Source: Streptomyces sp. MP131-18
GTDB lineage: Bacteria; Actinomycetota; Actinomycetes; Streptomycetales; Streptomycetaceae
Assembly: GCF_001984575.1 (NCBI RefSeq)
Contig: NZ_LZNS01000001.1
Coordinates: forward strand, 3,281,856 to 3,345,855
Direction: 5' to 3'
Length of the DNA: 64,000 bases
Positions 39,650 through 47,691 of this stretch are shown here, in pieces (the first letter of the stretch is position 1; the number at the start of each line of letters is the position of its first letter). The notes below the pieces were generated by a model that searched no databases, had not been told where the DNA came from, and worked only from the letters and a program-made list of their open reading frames with translations. The position numbers were made by a program, and so were the translations under genes.

Positions 39650-40990
39650 CTATACCGCGGTCTTCGCTTCCGCCTCTCGGCGGTCGTCCGTTTCGGCCTC
39701 GTTGATCTCGAAGCTTGTCGCGCTGTTGTAGGTGTCGTGGTCCAGGATGCGTTCGCGGGCCGCCACGATCACCGGGACGGCCGCCTGGCCGGCCACGTTC
39801 GTCGCGGTCCTCATCATGTCCAGGACCGGGTCGATCGCCAGCAGCAGGCCGACGCCCTCCAGGGGCAGGCCGAGGGTGGAGAGGGTCAGGGTGGTCATCA
39901 CGGTCGCGCCCGTCAGGCCCGCGGTGGCGGCCGAGCCGATCACGGAGACGAAGACGATCAGGATGTAGTCCTGGATGCCCAGGCTGACGTCGAAGATCTC
40001 CGCCACGAAGATCGCGGCGAGCGACGGGTAGATGGCGGCGCAGCCGTCCATCTTGGTCGTCGCGCCGAACGGGACGGCGAACGAGGCGTAGTCGCGCTGG
40101 ACGCCGAGGCGTTCGGTGACCTTCTGGGTGACCGGCAGGGTGCCGACGGACGAGCGGGAGACGAACGCCAGCTGGATGGCGGGCCAGGCCGCGCGGAAGA
40201 AGCGCAGCGGGTCGACGCCCGCGACGAAGCGCAGCAGCAGCGGGTAGACCCCGAACAGCACGAGCGCGCAGCCGATGTACACGTCGGCGGTGAAGGTCGC
40301 GTAGTCGCCGAGCAGGTCCCAGCCGTACTCGTTGATCGCGCGGCCGATCAGGCCGAGGGTGCCGAGCGGCGCGAGGCGGATGATCCACCACAGGACCTTC
40401 TGGAGCAGGGCCAGCACGGTCTCGCCGAACGAGATCAGCGGCGCGGCCCGCTCGCCCAGGCGGAGCGCGGCGATGCCGGTGACCGCGGCGAGGAAGACGA
40501 TCTGGAGCACTTCCAGGTCGGCGAAGGGCGTGACCACGTTGGTGGGGATCATTCCGGTGAGGAAGTCCAGCCAGGAGCCCTCGGATTCGGGCAGCTCGCC
40601 GTCGGCGGGCGTGAGGCCGGTGCCGTCGCCCGGGTTGGTCAGCAGTCCGAGCGTGAGGCCGATGGCGACCGCGATCAGGGACGTGATCAGGAACCACAGC
40701 AGCGTGCGGCCGGCCAGGCGGGCGGCGTTCGAGACGTTGCGGAGGTTGGTGATGGAGACGGCGATCGCGAAGAAGACCAGCGGGCCGACGGCCAGCTGGA
40801 GGAGCTGGACGAACGTACCGCCGATCTCGTCGAGGGTTCTGCCGAGCCAGTCGACGTTCCAGTTGCGGGCTATCCAGCCGAACAGCACGCCGAACACGAG
40901 GCCGAGGAGGATCTGCGCCCAGAACGGCGGCAGGGCACGGCGGCGCGGCGCGGGCGTTCGCGCGTCCTGGGTGGGGGACGGGGAGGACAC
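39650..40990 (-). CDS. Sodium-coupled DAACS-family symporter, probable cystine transporter (TcyP-like)
   Basis: 446 residues of the dicarboxylate/amino acid:cation symporter family. Diagnostic parts are the serine-rich hairpin FVSRSSVGTLPVTQKV, the cation-site helix VPFGATTKMDGCAAIYP and the substrate helix DPVLDMMRTATNVAGQAAVP. Substrates in this family include glutamate, C4 acids and L-cystine. The Cys-rich leader peptide 95 bases upstream favours cystine. GTG 40990 was chosen for GGAG at seven bases; GTG 41023 lacks a ribosome site. Confidence 0.82.
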   Translation of the reverse strand: MSSPSPTQDARTPAPRRRALPPFWAQILLGLVFGVLFGWIARNWNVDWLGRTLDEIGGTFVQLLQLAVGPLVFFAIAVSITNLRNVSNAARLAGRTLLWFLITSLIAVAIGLTLGLLTNPGDGTGLTPADGELPESEGSWLDFLTGMIPTNVVTPFADLEVLQIVFLAAVTGIAALRLGERAAPLISFGETVLALLQKVLWWIIRLAPLGTLGLIGRAINEYGWDLLGDYATFTADVYIGCALVLFGVYPLLLRFVAGVDPLRFFRAAWPAIQLAFVSRSSVGTLPVTQKVTERLGVQRDYASFAVPFGATTKMDGCAAIYPSLAAIFVAEIFDVSLGIQDYILIVFVSVIGSAATAGLTGATVMTTLTLSTLGLPLEGVGLLLAIDPVLDMMRTATNVAGQAAVPVIVAARERILDHDTYNSATSFEINEAETDDRREAEAKTAV

Positions 40991-41085
40991 AGGCACACTC
41001 CGGTCAGGGGTGATATGGGACACAGTTGATCAAAAGGTGCGGATAACACACAGGGGAAGGCGCTGAACAGTCGGGAGGGGAGAAG

Positions 41086-41184
41086 TCAGCGACAGGCCGC
41101 GGTCAGACAGCGGCAGAGATCGATGTGCAGACGCGCGACGAGCGACACGCTCGTGAGGCGGAGGCGCGCGACTGGTGTGTTCAT
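41086..41184 (-). CDS. Cysteine-responsive leader peptide
   Basis: 32-residue frame ending LVARLHIDLCRCLTAACR, which matches the streptomycete leader-peptide consensus (R-x-HVDLCR…CR) found before cysteine and sulfur genes. Three Cys codons in the last nine let ribosome stalling report cysteinyl-tRNA supply. It ends 95 bases before the symporter start, space enough for an attenuator. No clear ribosome site precedes the ATG at 41184, so leaderless translation is possible. Confidence 0.75.
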   Translation of the reverse strand: MNTPVARLRLTSVSLVARLHIDLCRCLTAACR

Positions 41185-41335
41185 GCCGAGCACGGTAGCA
41201 CCCCCGGAAACGCACGTCATGGGCCGAAAACGGATTACCGTGGCAGCACAACGCCCCCACGGGAAACACGATTCCCTGCGGGGGCGGCCCGCGGCGAACG
41301 TGAGGCGAATCACGTCCGGCCGGTGCGGGGAGGGG

Positions 41336-41629
41336 TCAGGCGGCGTCGTCCTCCATGCTCTGGTTGGCGTTCAGCCGGCCCTTGGCGCGCTCGACGCGCG
41401 GCACGATCTGCCGGGACATCGCCTCGCGCTGCCCGCGCAGCAGAACGAGGCTGATCGGCGCGGACACCACGATGGCCAGCACCGCCAGCCACAGCGGATT
41501 GGCCGTGCCGAAGGACTCGGGGATGACGCCGATGTAGGCCAGGACCGCGAGGACGACGAAACATACGGCGAAGACGCCGAGCCGCAGTCCTGTGTAGCGC
41601 AGGGTCGCGGCGGTGGGGCTTGTGCTCAC
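41336..41629 (-). CDS. DUF4229 family membrane protein
   Basis: 97 residues. Two hydrophobic helices (LGVFAVCFVVLAVLAYIGVI and LWLAVLAIVVSAPISLVLL) are followed by RGQREAMSRQIVPRVERAK, the usual basic helix of this actinobacterial family. Function unknown; it sits near futalosine genes in many streptomycetes. GTG 41629 has AAGGA eight bases upstream; an in-frame GTG at 41647 overlaps that site. Confidence 0.85.
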   Translation of the reverse strand: MSTSPTAATLRYTGLRLGVFAVCFVVLAVLAYIGVIPESFGTANPLWLAVLAIVVSAPISLVLLRGQREAMSRQIVPRVERAKGRLNANQSMEDDAA

Positions 41630-41695
41630 AGCGAATCCTTCCTTCACACGCCATCCCAGTGAAGCACGGCGCCTTCGCGCCGCGCCCCGCGGGCC

Positions 41696-42259
41696 TCAGC
41701 CCAGCGGCAGCCACATCGTGACGTCGTCGCGCAGCTCCCCGTCGCCGAGCTTGATCGCCGCGGGCACCCGCCCGACCTCGCGGTAGCCGCAGGCGGCGTA
41801 GAACCGTTCGAGACCGAGACCGCCGCGGCAGGTCAGGCGTATGCCCGTGATACCGGGGTCGATCGCGGCCGCCGCGGACGCGGCCGCCGCCATCAGCTCA
41901 CGCCCCGCGCCGCCGCCCTGCCGGTCCGGGTGCACCATCACCGTCTGGAGCCACACCCAGTGCCGCATCAGGCGGTGCGTGTTGAGCACGAAGAACGCGG
42001 TGGCCGCCGGCCGGCCGCGCTCCGCCGTGCCGACCAGCAGCCGGGTCGTGCCCTCGGCCATGCCGATGAGGTGCTTGCGCAGCTGGGGCCTGGTGTCCTC
42101 GGGCGTCACCGGCGGGACGAAGCCGACCGCGCCGCCCGCGTTGACCACGTCGGCCCACAGCTCGGCGATCCCTTCCCGCAGCTCCGTGGTGACCGGCGGG
42201 TCGAGCACGTAGCCCAGCCGCACCGAGCCGCGCGGCTCCGCGGTGTGCACGTCGTTCAT
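41696..42259 (-). CDS. GNAT-family N-acetyltransferase
   Basis: 187 residues. The acetyl-CoA-binding motif A region is WLQTVMVHPDRQGGGAGREL (Q/R-x-x-G-x-G/A), with LERFYAACGYREVGR near the C-terminus. Substrate unknown. Its start lies nine bases after the mqnE stop, so it is probably the distal gene of the mqnE transcript. Confidence 0.82.
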   Translation of the reverse strand: MNDVHTAEPRGSVRLGYVLDPPVTTELREGIAELWADVVNAGGAVGFVPPVTPEDTRPQLRKHLIGMAEGTTRLLVGTAERGRPAATAFFVLNTHRLMRHWVWLQTVMVHPDRQGGGAGRELMAAAASAAAAIDPGITGIRLTCRGGLGLERFYAACGYREVGRVPAAIKLGDGELRDDVTMWLPLG

Positions 42260-42268
42260 CGCGCCGCC

Positions 42269-43435
42269 TCACACCCGCATCGGCTGCGGCGAATCGCGCC
42301 GGCCGGGGTCGGGGCCCTCGTACTCGCGCACGATCTCGTACCGCGTGTTCCGCTCGATGGGGCGGAACCCGGCGTCGCGGATCAGGTCGAGCAGGTCTTC
42401 CCTGGTCAGCTTGTCCGGGGTGCCGAAGGCGTCCGCGTCGTGCGTGATCTTGTACTCGACGACCGAGCCGTCCATGTCGTCCGCGCCGTGCTGGAGCGCG
42501 AGCTGAGCCGTCTGCACGCCGTGCATCACCCAGAACACCTTCACGTGCGGCACGTTGTCGAACAGCAGCCGGGACACCGCGAACGTGCGCAGCGCCTCGG
42601 CGCCGGTCGCCATCGTGGTGCGCGCCTGGAGGCGGTTGCGGATCTTGCCGTCCTTCATGTCCACGAAGTCGTGCTGGTACCGCAGCGGGATGAACACCTG
42701 GAACCCGCCGGTCTCGTCCTGGAGCTCCCGCAGCCGCAGCACGTGGTCGACCCGGTGGCGCGGCTCCTCGATGTGCCCGTACAGCATGGTGCACGGCGTC
42801 TTCAGGCCCTTGGAGTGCGCCAGCCGGTGAATGCGCGACCAGTCCTCCCAGTGCGTCCTGTGGTCGACGATGTGCTGCCTGACCTCCCAGTCGAAGATCT
42901 CGGCGCCGCCGCCGGTCAGCGATTCGAGCCCGGCATCGATCAGCTCGTCCAGGATTTCGGTGGCCGGCAGCCCCGAGATGGACTCGAAGTGGTGAATCTC
43001 CGTCGCCGTGAACGCCTTCAGCGACACCGACGCGGGCAGCGCTTCCTTCAGCGCGCGCAGCGACCGCGGGTAGTACCGCCACGGCAGCGTCGGGTGCAGC
43101 CCGTTGACGATGTGCAGCTCGGTGAGCTGGTCGCCCTCCATCGCCTTGGCCAGCCGCACGGCCTCCTCGATGCGCATGGTGTACGCGTCCTTCTCGCCCG
43201 GCTTGCGCTGGAACGAGCAGTAGGCGCACGACGCGGTGCACACGTTCGTCATGTTGAGGTGGCGGTTGACGTTGAAGTAGACGACGTCGCCGTTCTTCCG
43301 GGTCCTGACCTCGTGGGCGAGGCCGCCGAGCCACGCCAGGTCGTCGGACTCGTAGAGCGCGATGCCGTCCTCGCGGGTCAGCCGCTCCCCGGCACGGACC
43401 TTCTCCTCCAGCTCCCGCTTGAGCCCCGCGTCCAT
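42269..43435 (-). CDS. mqnE: Aminodeoxyfutalosine synthase (radical SAM)
   Basis: Radical SAM enzyme joining enolpyruvylbenzoate to the adenosyl group of SAM, second step of the futalosine pathway, 388 residues. The cluster motif is CTASCAYCSF (Cys-X3-Cys-X2-Cys) near residue 68. Other blocks are VYFNVNRHLNMTNVC, LHIVNGLHPTLPWRYY and CTMLYGHIEEPRHRVDH. GAGGAGG lies eight bases before the ATG at 43435. It acts after MqnA (24.6-25.4 kb) and before MqnC. Confidence 0.95.
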   Translation of the reverse strand: MDAGLKRELEEKVRAGERLTREDGIALYESDDLAWLGGLAHEVRTRKNGDVVYFNVNRHLNMTNVCTASCAYCSFQRKPGEKDAYTMRIEEAVRLAKAMEGDQLTELHIVNGLHPTLPWRYYPRSLRALKEALPASVSLKAFTATEIHHFESISGLPATEILDELIDAGLESLTGGGAEIFDWEVRQHIVDHRTHWEDWSRIHRLAHSKGLKTPCTMLYGHIEEPRHRVDHVLRLRELQDETGGFQVFIPLRYQHDFVDMKDGKIRNRLQARTTMATGAEALRTFAVSRLLFDNVPHVKVFWVMHGVQTAQLALQHGADDMDGSVVEYKITHDADAFGTPDKLTREDLLDLIRDAGFRPIERNTRYEIVREYEGPDPGRRDSPQPMRV

Positions 43436-43497
43436 CGGTGGCGCCTCCTCGTTCGTGTCGTGCCGAGCGTCCCGCCCGCTCCGCTCGCGCTTCGAGA

Positions 43498-43959
43498 CTA
43501 CGCCTGCGTGCCGTCGGGCAGGTCGCCGACCCGGTTCTCCCACTTGGTCGACAGCACGATGGTGCTGCGGGTCCTGGACACGCCCTTGGTGCCCGACAGG
43601 CGGCGGATCGTGCGCTCCAGGCCGTTCACGTCGCTCGCCCGCACCTTCAGCATGTACGAGTCGTCACCGGCGATGAACCAGCAGTCCTCGATCTCCGGCA
43701 GCTCGCGCAGCCGCGTCGCGACGTCCTCGTGATCCACCGCGTCCGACAGCTGCACGCCGATCAGCGCCGTCACCCCGAGCCCGAGGGAACGCGCGTCGAC
43801 CGTCGCCCGGTAGCCGGTGATCACCCCGGCCGCCTCCAGGCGGTTGATGCGGTCGGTGACGCTGGGACCCGAGAGGCCGACGAGACGGCCCAACTCGGCG
43901 TACGACGCCCGGCCGTTCTCGCGCAGCGCCTGAATCAGCTGCCTGTCCACCGCGTCCAT
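43498..43959 (-). CDS. Lrp/AsnC-family transcriptional regulator
   Basis: 153 residues: N-terminal winged helix (LIQALRENGRASYAELGRLV, GLSGPSVTDRINRLEAAG) and C-terminal RAM ligand-binding domain (DCWFIAGDDSYMLKVRASD). It lies between mqnE and ubiX on the same strand, an arrangement conserved in streptomycetes, so it may control them. The ligand (likely an amino acid) is unknown. Confidence 0.9.
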   Translation of the reverse strand: MDAVDRQLIQALRENGRASYAELGRLVGLSGPSVTDRINRLEAAGVITGYRATVDARSLGLGVTALIGVQLSDAVDHEDVATRLRELPEIEDCWFIAGDDSYMLKVRASDVNGLERTIRRLSGTKGVSRTRSTIVLSTKWENRVGDLPDGTQA

Positions 43960-44028
43960 GGTCGCAGCGCCTTCCTCGTCCCCGTGGTCAAGTGCACAAA
44001 AGAATCTAAGGCATACGCGCCCGGTGAC

Positions 44029-44694
44029 CTAAGACTGCTGGGCCGAACGGCCGCCACCGCCCAGCTCCCCGCGCCACCTGCGGTACAGCGCATGCTCCAC
44101 ACCGGCCGCGTCGAGCACCCGCCCGGCGACGAAATCCACCAGATCCTGGAGGTGCGTGGCCCCCGCGTAGAACGCCGGCGTGGCCGGCAGGACCACCGCC
44201 CCCGCGTCGTCGAGCGCCACCAGGTGCCGCAGCGTCTGCCCGTTCAGCGGCGTCTCGCGCACCGCGACCACCAGCGGGCGCCGCTCCTTCAGCGTCACCG
44301 CCGCCGCCCGCTGGAGCAGATCCTTCGACAGGCCGAGCGCCACCCCGGCCACCGCCGCCGTGGACGCGGGCACGATCAGCATGCCCTTCGCCGGGTAGGA
44401 GCCGGAGGAGGGCCCGGCCGCCAGATCGCCCGACGCCCAGTACCGCACGCCCGAGACGTCCGCCTCGAACGTGCCCGGCTTGCCGTCCGCGCCGAGCGCC
44501 AGCCAGCCGCGCAGGTCGGCGGCCCAGTGCCCGTCCCGGAACGCAAGACCCGTCTCGTCCAGCAGCGTCAGCCGCGCGGCCCGGCTCACCACCAGGTCCA
44601 CCGCCTCGCCCGCGGCGAGCAGCGCCCGCAGCACGGCCGCGGCGTACGGCGTCCCCGAGGCCCCCGACACCCCCACGATCCACGGCCTGCGCAT
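44029..44694 (-). CDS. ubiX: Flavin prenyltransferase UbiX
   Basis: Makes prenylated FMN, the cofactor of UbiD-type decarboxylases, which the futalosine pathway needs to decarboxylate the prenylated naphthoate. 221 residues. Motifs are VGVSGASGTPYAAAVL at the N-terminus, the conserved Ser/Gly segment SSGSYPAKGMLIVPAST, and ERRPLVVAVRETPLNGQTLR. No UbiD gene is inside the window; it probably lies beyond this stretch elsewhere in the genome. Confidence 0.9.
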   Translation of the reverse strand: MRRPWIVGVSGASGTPYAAAVLRALLAAGEAVDLVVSRAARLTLLDETGLAFRDGHWAADLRGWLALGADGKPGTFEADVSGVRYWASGDLAAGPSSGSYPAKGMLIVPASTAAVAGVALGLSKDLLQRAAAVTLKERRPLVVAVRETPLNGQTLRHLVALDDAGAVVLPATPAFYAGATHLQDLVDFVAGRVLDAAGVEHALYRRWRGELGGGGRSAQQS

Positions 44695-44814
44695 GTCCCG
44701 AGGCTAACAAGCCGCTTACCGGACGGTGACACCTCGGCCACAGACGGCGCCCCGCGCGAATCCGGCACCGCGCGCACGTGGACACTGGACGGCAGAGCCA
44801 CCGCGGGACGCCGC

Positions 44815-46014
44815 GTGTCTCCCCGTCACCCCACGGACAGGAGTGAAGACATCAGTACCCGCCCCATCCTCACGCGGCTGAGCGCCCTCGGCGGCGCCGT
44901 GCTCCTCGCGACCGCGACCGGGGCCTGCCAGGTGTTGCAGAACGCCGAGGCCGGCCTGGAGGTCTCGGACGCCGTCGACGAGCTGCTGTCCTGGGAGGGC
45001 CTGACCTTCGTGGCCACGGTCGACGCCACCCCCGAAGAGGTTCACGACTACCTGGTCCGTTCCGGCGCCGAGGAGCCCACCATGGCGCAGGCGCGGCTGC
45101 TCGCCGATCTGGAGCTGACCGTGGCGGTCGGCGACCCGGAGCAGGAGACGCGCCTCACCGACCTGTCCGAGGGCGACCCGCTCGACGGCGGGATGACGGT
45201 CAACTTCGGCGGCCGGGACGTCGCCGGCGTCAAGCAGCTCGAAGGGCGCACCTACGTCCGCGTCGGCGCGCAGGCCGTCATCGAGGACGTGTACGGCTCC
45301 GGCGAGGCCGCCGTCGCCCGTGCCGAACGCTTCGAACGGGACGCGGCCGACCTGCCCGACGAGCTGAGCGGCGCCGCCTCCGCGCTCCGCGGCGACTGGG
45401 TCGAGATCGAGCCGTTCGAGCACGACGCCTACGCCGACGCGCTCACCGAGCACGCGGACGTCCCCGCCGACGCCGCGCACAACACCGCCGACGCCCTCGT
45501 CGACGCCGGGCAGCTGCTGCGGCCGGAGTCGCTCTGGGACGCCGTCGGCCGGTTCGAGAGCACGCTGCGCTCCGGCGCGTCCGTCCGGCCCGCGGGCGAG
45601 GAACGCGGCGCCGAGCTGGTCGGCGTCCGGCTGCCCGCGGGCGACGCCCACCACGCCGTCGAGCCGCTGCTCGGCCTGCTCGCCGAGCAGGGCGAACGCT
45701 TCGGCCTGCCGCCGCTGGTCGCCGAGCCCGCCGACCCGGACGCCACCGTGTCCGCCGAGCTGGCGATCCGCAACGGCGTGCTGACGAACGCGACGTTCGA
45801 CCTCGGCCAGTTCGCGGGTCCCGGCGGCGGCTCGCTGCCCCTCGACCTGTTCCTGGCCGGCGGCTCCGCGCTCAACCTGAACCCGCCGGAGGGCGCCGCT
45901 GGACCGCTGACCGCGGAGGAGCTGTCCGTCGCGCTCCTGTTCCTGGCCGACCTCCAGGAGCGCCGCGAGCAGGACGAGGACCGCGCCGACGTTCCGGGCC
46001 CGATGCAGCCCTGA
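44815..46014 (+). CDS. Putative lipoprotein of unknown function
   Basis: About 387-399 residues. The hydrophobic signal segment LSALGGAVLLATATGAC ends in a probable lipobox Cys. The mature part is acidic with TFVATVDATPEEVHDYL and repeated helix/strand sections that vaguely resemble LppX/LprG-type lipid-binding lipoproteins. The start is uncertain: the best ribosome site (AGGAG at seven bases) points to an ATC codon at 44851 where MSTRP-like sequence would begin; GTG 44815 is the nearest ordinary start. Confidence 0.7.
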   Translation: MSPRHPTDRSEDISTRPILTRLSALGGAVLLATATGACQVLQNAEAGLEVSDAVDELLSWEGLTFVATVDATPEEVHDYLVRSGAEEPTMAQARLLADLELTVAVGDPEQETRLTDLSEGDPLDGGMTVNFGGRDVAGVKQLEGRTYVRVGAQAVIEDVYGSGEAAVARAERFERDAADLPDELSGAASALRGDWVEIEPFEHDAYADALTEHADVPADAAHNTADALVDAGQLLRPESLWDAVGRFESTLRSGASVRPAGEERGAELVGVRLPAGDAHHAVEPLLGLLAEQGERFGLPPLVAEPADPDATVSAELAIRNGVLTNATFDLGQFAGPGGGSLPLDLFLAGGSALNLNPPEGAAGPLTAEELSVALLFLADLQERREQDEDRADVPGPMQP

Positions 46015-46029
46015 CCGCGGCGGGGGGCC

Positions 46030-46047
46030 GCCGCCGGGCCCGGCGGC
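46030..46047. terminator. Perfect palindrome after the lipoprotein gene
   Basis: GCCGCCGGGCCCGGCGGC, 18 bases, begins 16 bases past the lipoprotein stop and ends 11 bases before the next ATG. It is probably a terminator, but its position this close to the methyltransferase start could also affect that gene. Confidence 0.45.
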
Positions 46048-46058
46048 ATACTTCCCCC

Positions 46059-46709
46059 ATGGACATCGTCAACCCCGCCCTCAACGACTACCTCCTCGCC
46101 CACGCAAGCCCCGCCGCCGACGACGTGCTGCGCGAGCTGGCCGCCGAGACCCGGCAGTCCCTCCCGCGGCACCTGAGCATGCAGATCACCCAGGACGAGG
46201 GCGCGTTCCTCGCCCTCCTGGTCCGCCTCACCGGCGCCAGGCTCGCCGTCGAGGTCGGCACGTTCACCGGCTACTCGGCCCTGTGCATCGCCCGCGCCCT
46301 GCCCGCCGACGGCCGCCTCATCGCCTGCGACGTCAGCGACGAGTGGACCCAGGTGGCGCGCAGGTACTGGACGCGCGCCGGGGTCGCCGACCGCATCGAC
46401 CTGCGCATCGCCCCCGCCGCCGACACCCTGCGCGCGCTGCCGCGGGAGGAGACCGTCGACTTCGCCTTCATAGACGCCGACAAGGTCGGCTACCCCGTCT
46501 ACTACGAGGAACTGGTCACCCGGCTGCGCCCCGGCGGCGTGATCGTGCTGGACAACGTGCTGCGCGAGGGTCGCGTCGTCGACCCCGCCGCCCAGGAGCC
46601 GGCCGACAAGGCGATCCGCGAGATCAACGACACCGTCACCGCCGATCCGCGCGTGGACTCCGTCCTGCTGCCGCTCCGGGACGGCGTCACCGTCGCCCGC
46701 AAGCGCTGA
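46059..46709 (+). CDS. SAM-dependent O-methyltransferase (CCoAOMT-like)
   Basis: 216 residues. The SAM-binding motif is AVEVGTFTGYSALCIARALP; metal and substrate residues lie in VDFAFIDADKVGYPVYYEEL and GGVIVLDNVLREGRV. The family methylates catechol-type hydroxyls using a divalent metal. The natural substrate here is unknown. It is transcribed toward the Fpg-like gene 96 bases downstream. Confidence 0.9.
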   Translation: MDIVNPALNDYLLAHASPAADDVLRELAAETRQSLPRHLSMQITQDEGAFLALLVRLTGARLAVEVGTFTGYSALCIARALPADGRLIACDVSDEWTQVARRYWTRAGVADRIDLRIAPAADTLRALPREETVDFAFIDADKVGYPVYYEELVTRLRPGGVIVLDNVLREGRVVDPAAQEPADKAIREINDTVTADPRVDSVLLPLRDGVTVARKR

Positions 46710-46805
46710 GCCGCCGCCCCGGGCCGGCCGCAGCCCGGGAGCCGCAGCGGAGGGCCGCCGGGCGGGCCGTCCGGAATCACGCCATACGGGCATAAGCTGG
46801 AACAC

Positions 46806-47675
46806 ATGCCCGAACTGCCAGAAGTCGAGGCACTGCGCGAATTCCTCACCGGCCACCTCGTCGGCCACGAGGTGGCCCGCGCGCTGCCGGTCGCGTTCCA
46901 CGTCCTGAAGACCTACGACCCGCCGCTGTCCGCCGTCGAGGGCCACCCGGTCACCGCCGTCGGCAGGCACGGCAAGTTCCTCGACCTGGCCATCGGCGAT
47001 CTCCACCTCGTCGTCCACCTCGCCCGCGCCGGGTGGCTGCGCTGGCACGACAGCCTCCCCGCCGCGCCGCCGCGCCCGGGCAAGGGCCCCCTCGCGCTGC
47101 GCGTGGCCCTCGCAGGGCCGCAGGGCGCCGGCTTCGACCTCACCGAGGCGGGCACCCAGAAACGGCTCGCCGTGTACTGCGTACGCGACCCCGCCGCCGA
47201 AGTGCCCGGCATCGCCCGCCTCGGCCCCGACCCGCTCGACCCCGCGCTCGACGAGGCCGCGTTCGCCGCGCTGCTGGGCGGCGAGAGCCGGCAGATCAAG
47301 GGCGTGCTGCGGGACCAGAGCGTGCTCGCCGGAATCGGCAACGCCTACTCCGACGAGATCCTGCACGCCGCCCGCATGTCCCCGTTCAAACAGGCCGCGC
47401 GCCTCACCGGCGAGGAGACCGCCGCCCTGCACGCCGCGATGACCGCCACCCTGCGAGCCGCCGTCGAACGGTCCCGCGGCCTGGCCGCCAGGCAGCTGAA
47501 GACGGAGAAGAAGACCGGCCTGCGCGTCCACGGCCGCACCGGCGAGCCGTGCCCCGTGTGCGGCGACACCATCCGCGAAGTGTCCTACCGGGACTCCGCG
47601 CTCCAGTACTGCCCGACCTGCCAGACCGGCGGCAAGCCGCTCGCCGACCGCCGCATGTCCCGGCTGCTGAAGTAG
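46806..47675 (+). CDS. Fpg/Nei-family DNA glycosylase
   Basis: 289-residue base-excision repair enzyme. The catalytic N-terminal Pro-Glu is intact (MPELPEVEAL), the helix-two-turn-helix is GVLRDQSVLAGIGNAYSDEI, and the C-terminal zinc finger has CPVC, then CPTC 16 residues later. The Lys used for beta-elimination is in GRHGKFLDL. It removes oxidised purines or pyrimidines; which of the two cannot be told from sequence alone. It is convergent with the kinase gene, 16 bases apart. Confidence 0.92.
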   Translation: MPELPEVEALREFLTGHLVGHEVARALPVAFHVLKTYDPPLSAVEGHPVTAVGRHGKFLDLAIGDLHLVVHLARAGWLRWHDSLPAAPPRPGKGPLALRVALAGPQGAGFDLTEAGTQKRLAVYCVRDPAAEVPGIARLGPDPLDPALDEAAFAALLGGESRQIKGVLRDQSVLAGIGNAYSDEILHAARMSPFKQAARLTGEETAALHAAMTATLRAAVERSRGLAARQLKTEKKTGLRVHGRTGEPCPVCGDTIREVSYRDSALQYCPTCQTGGKPLADRRMSRLLK

Positions 47676-47691
47676 CCCGCCCCCGCGCGCC

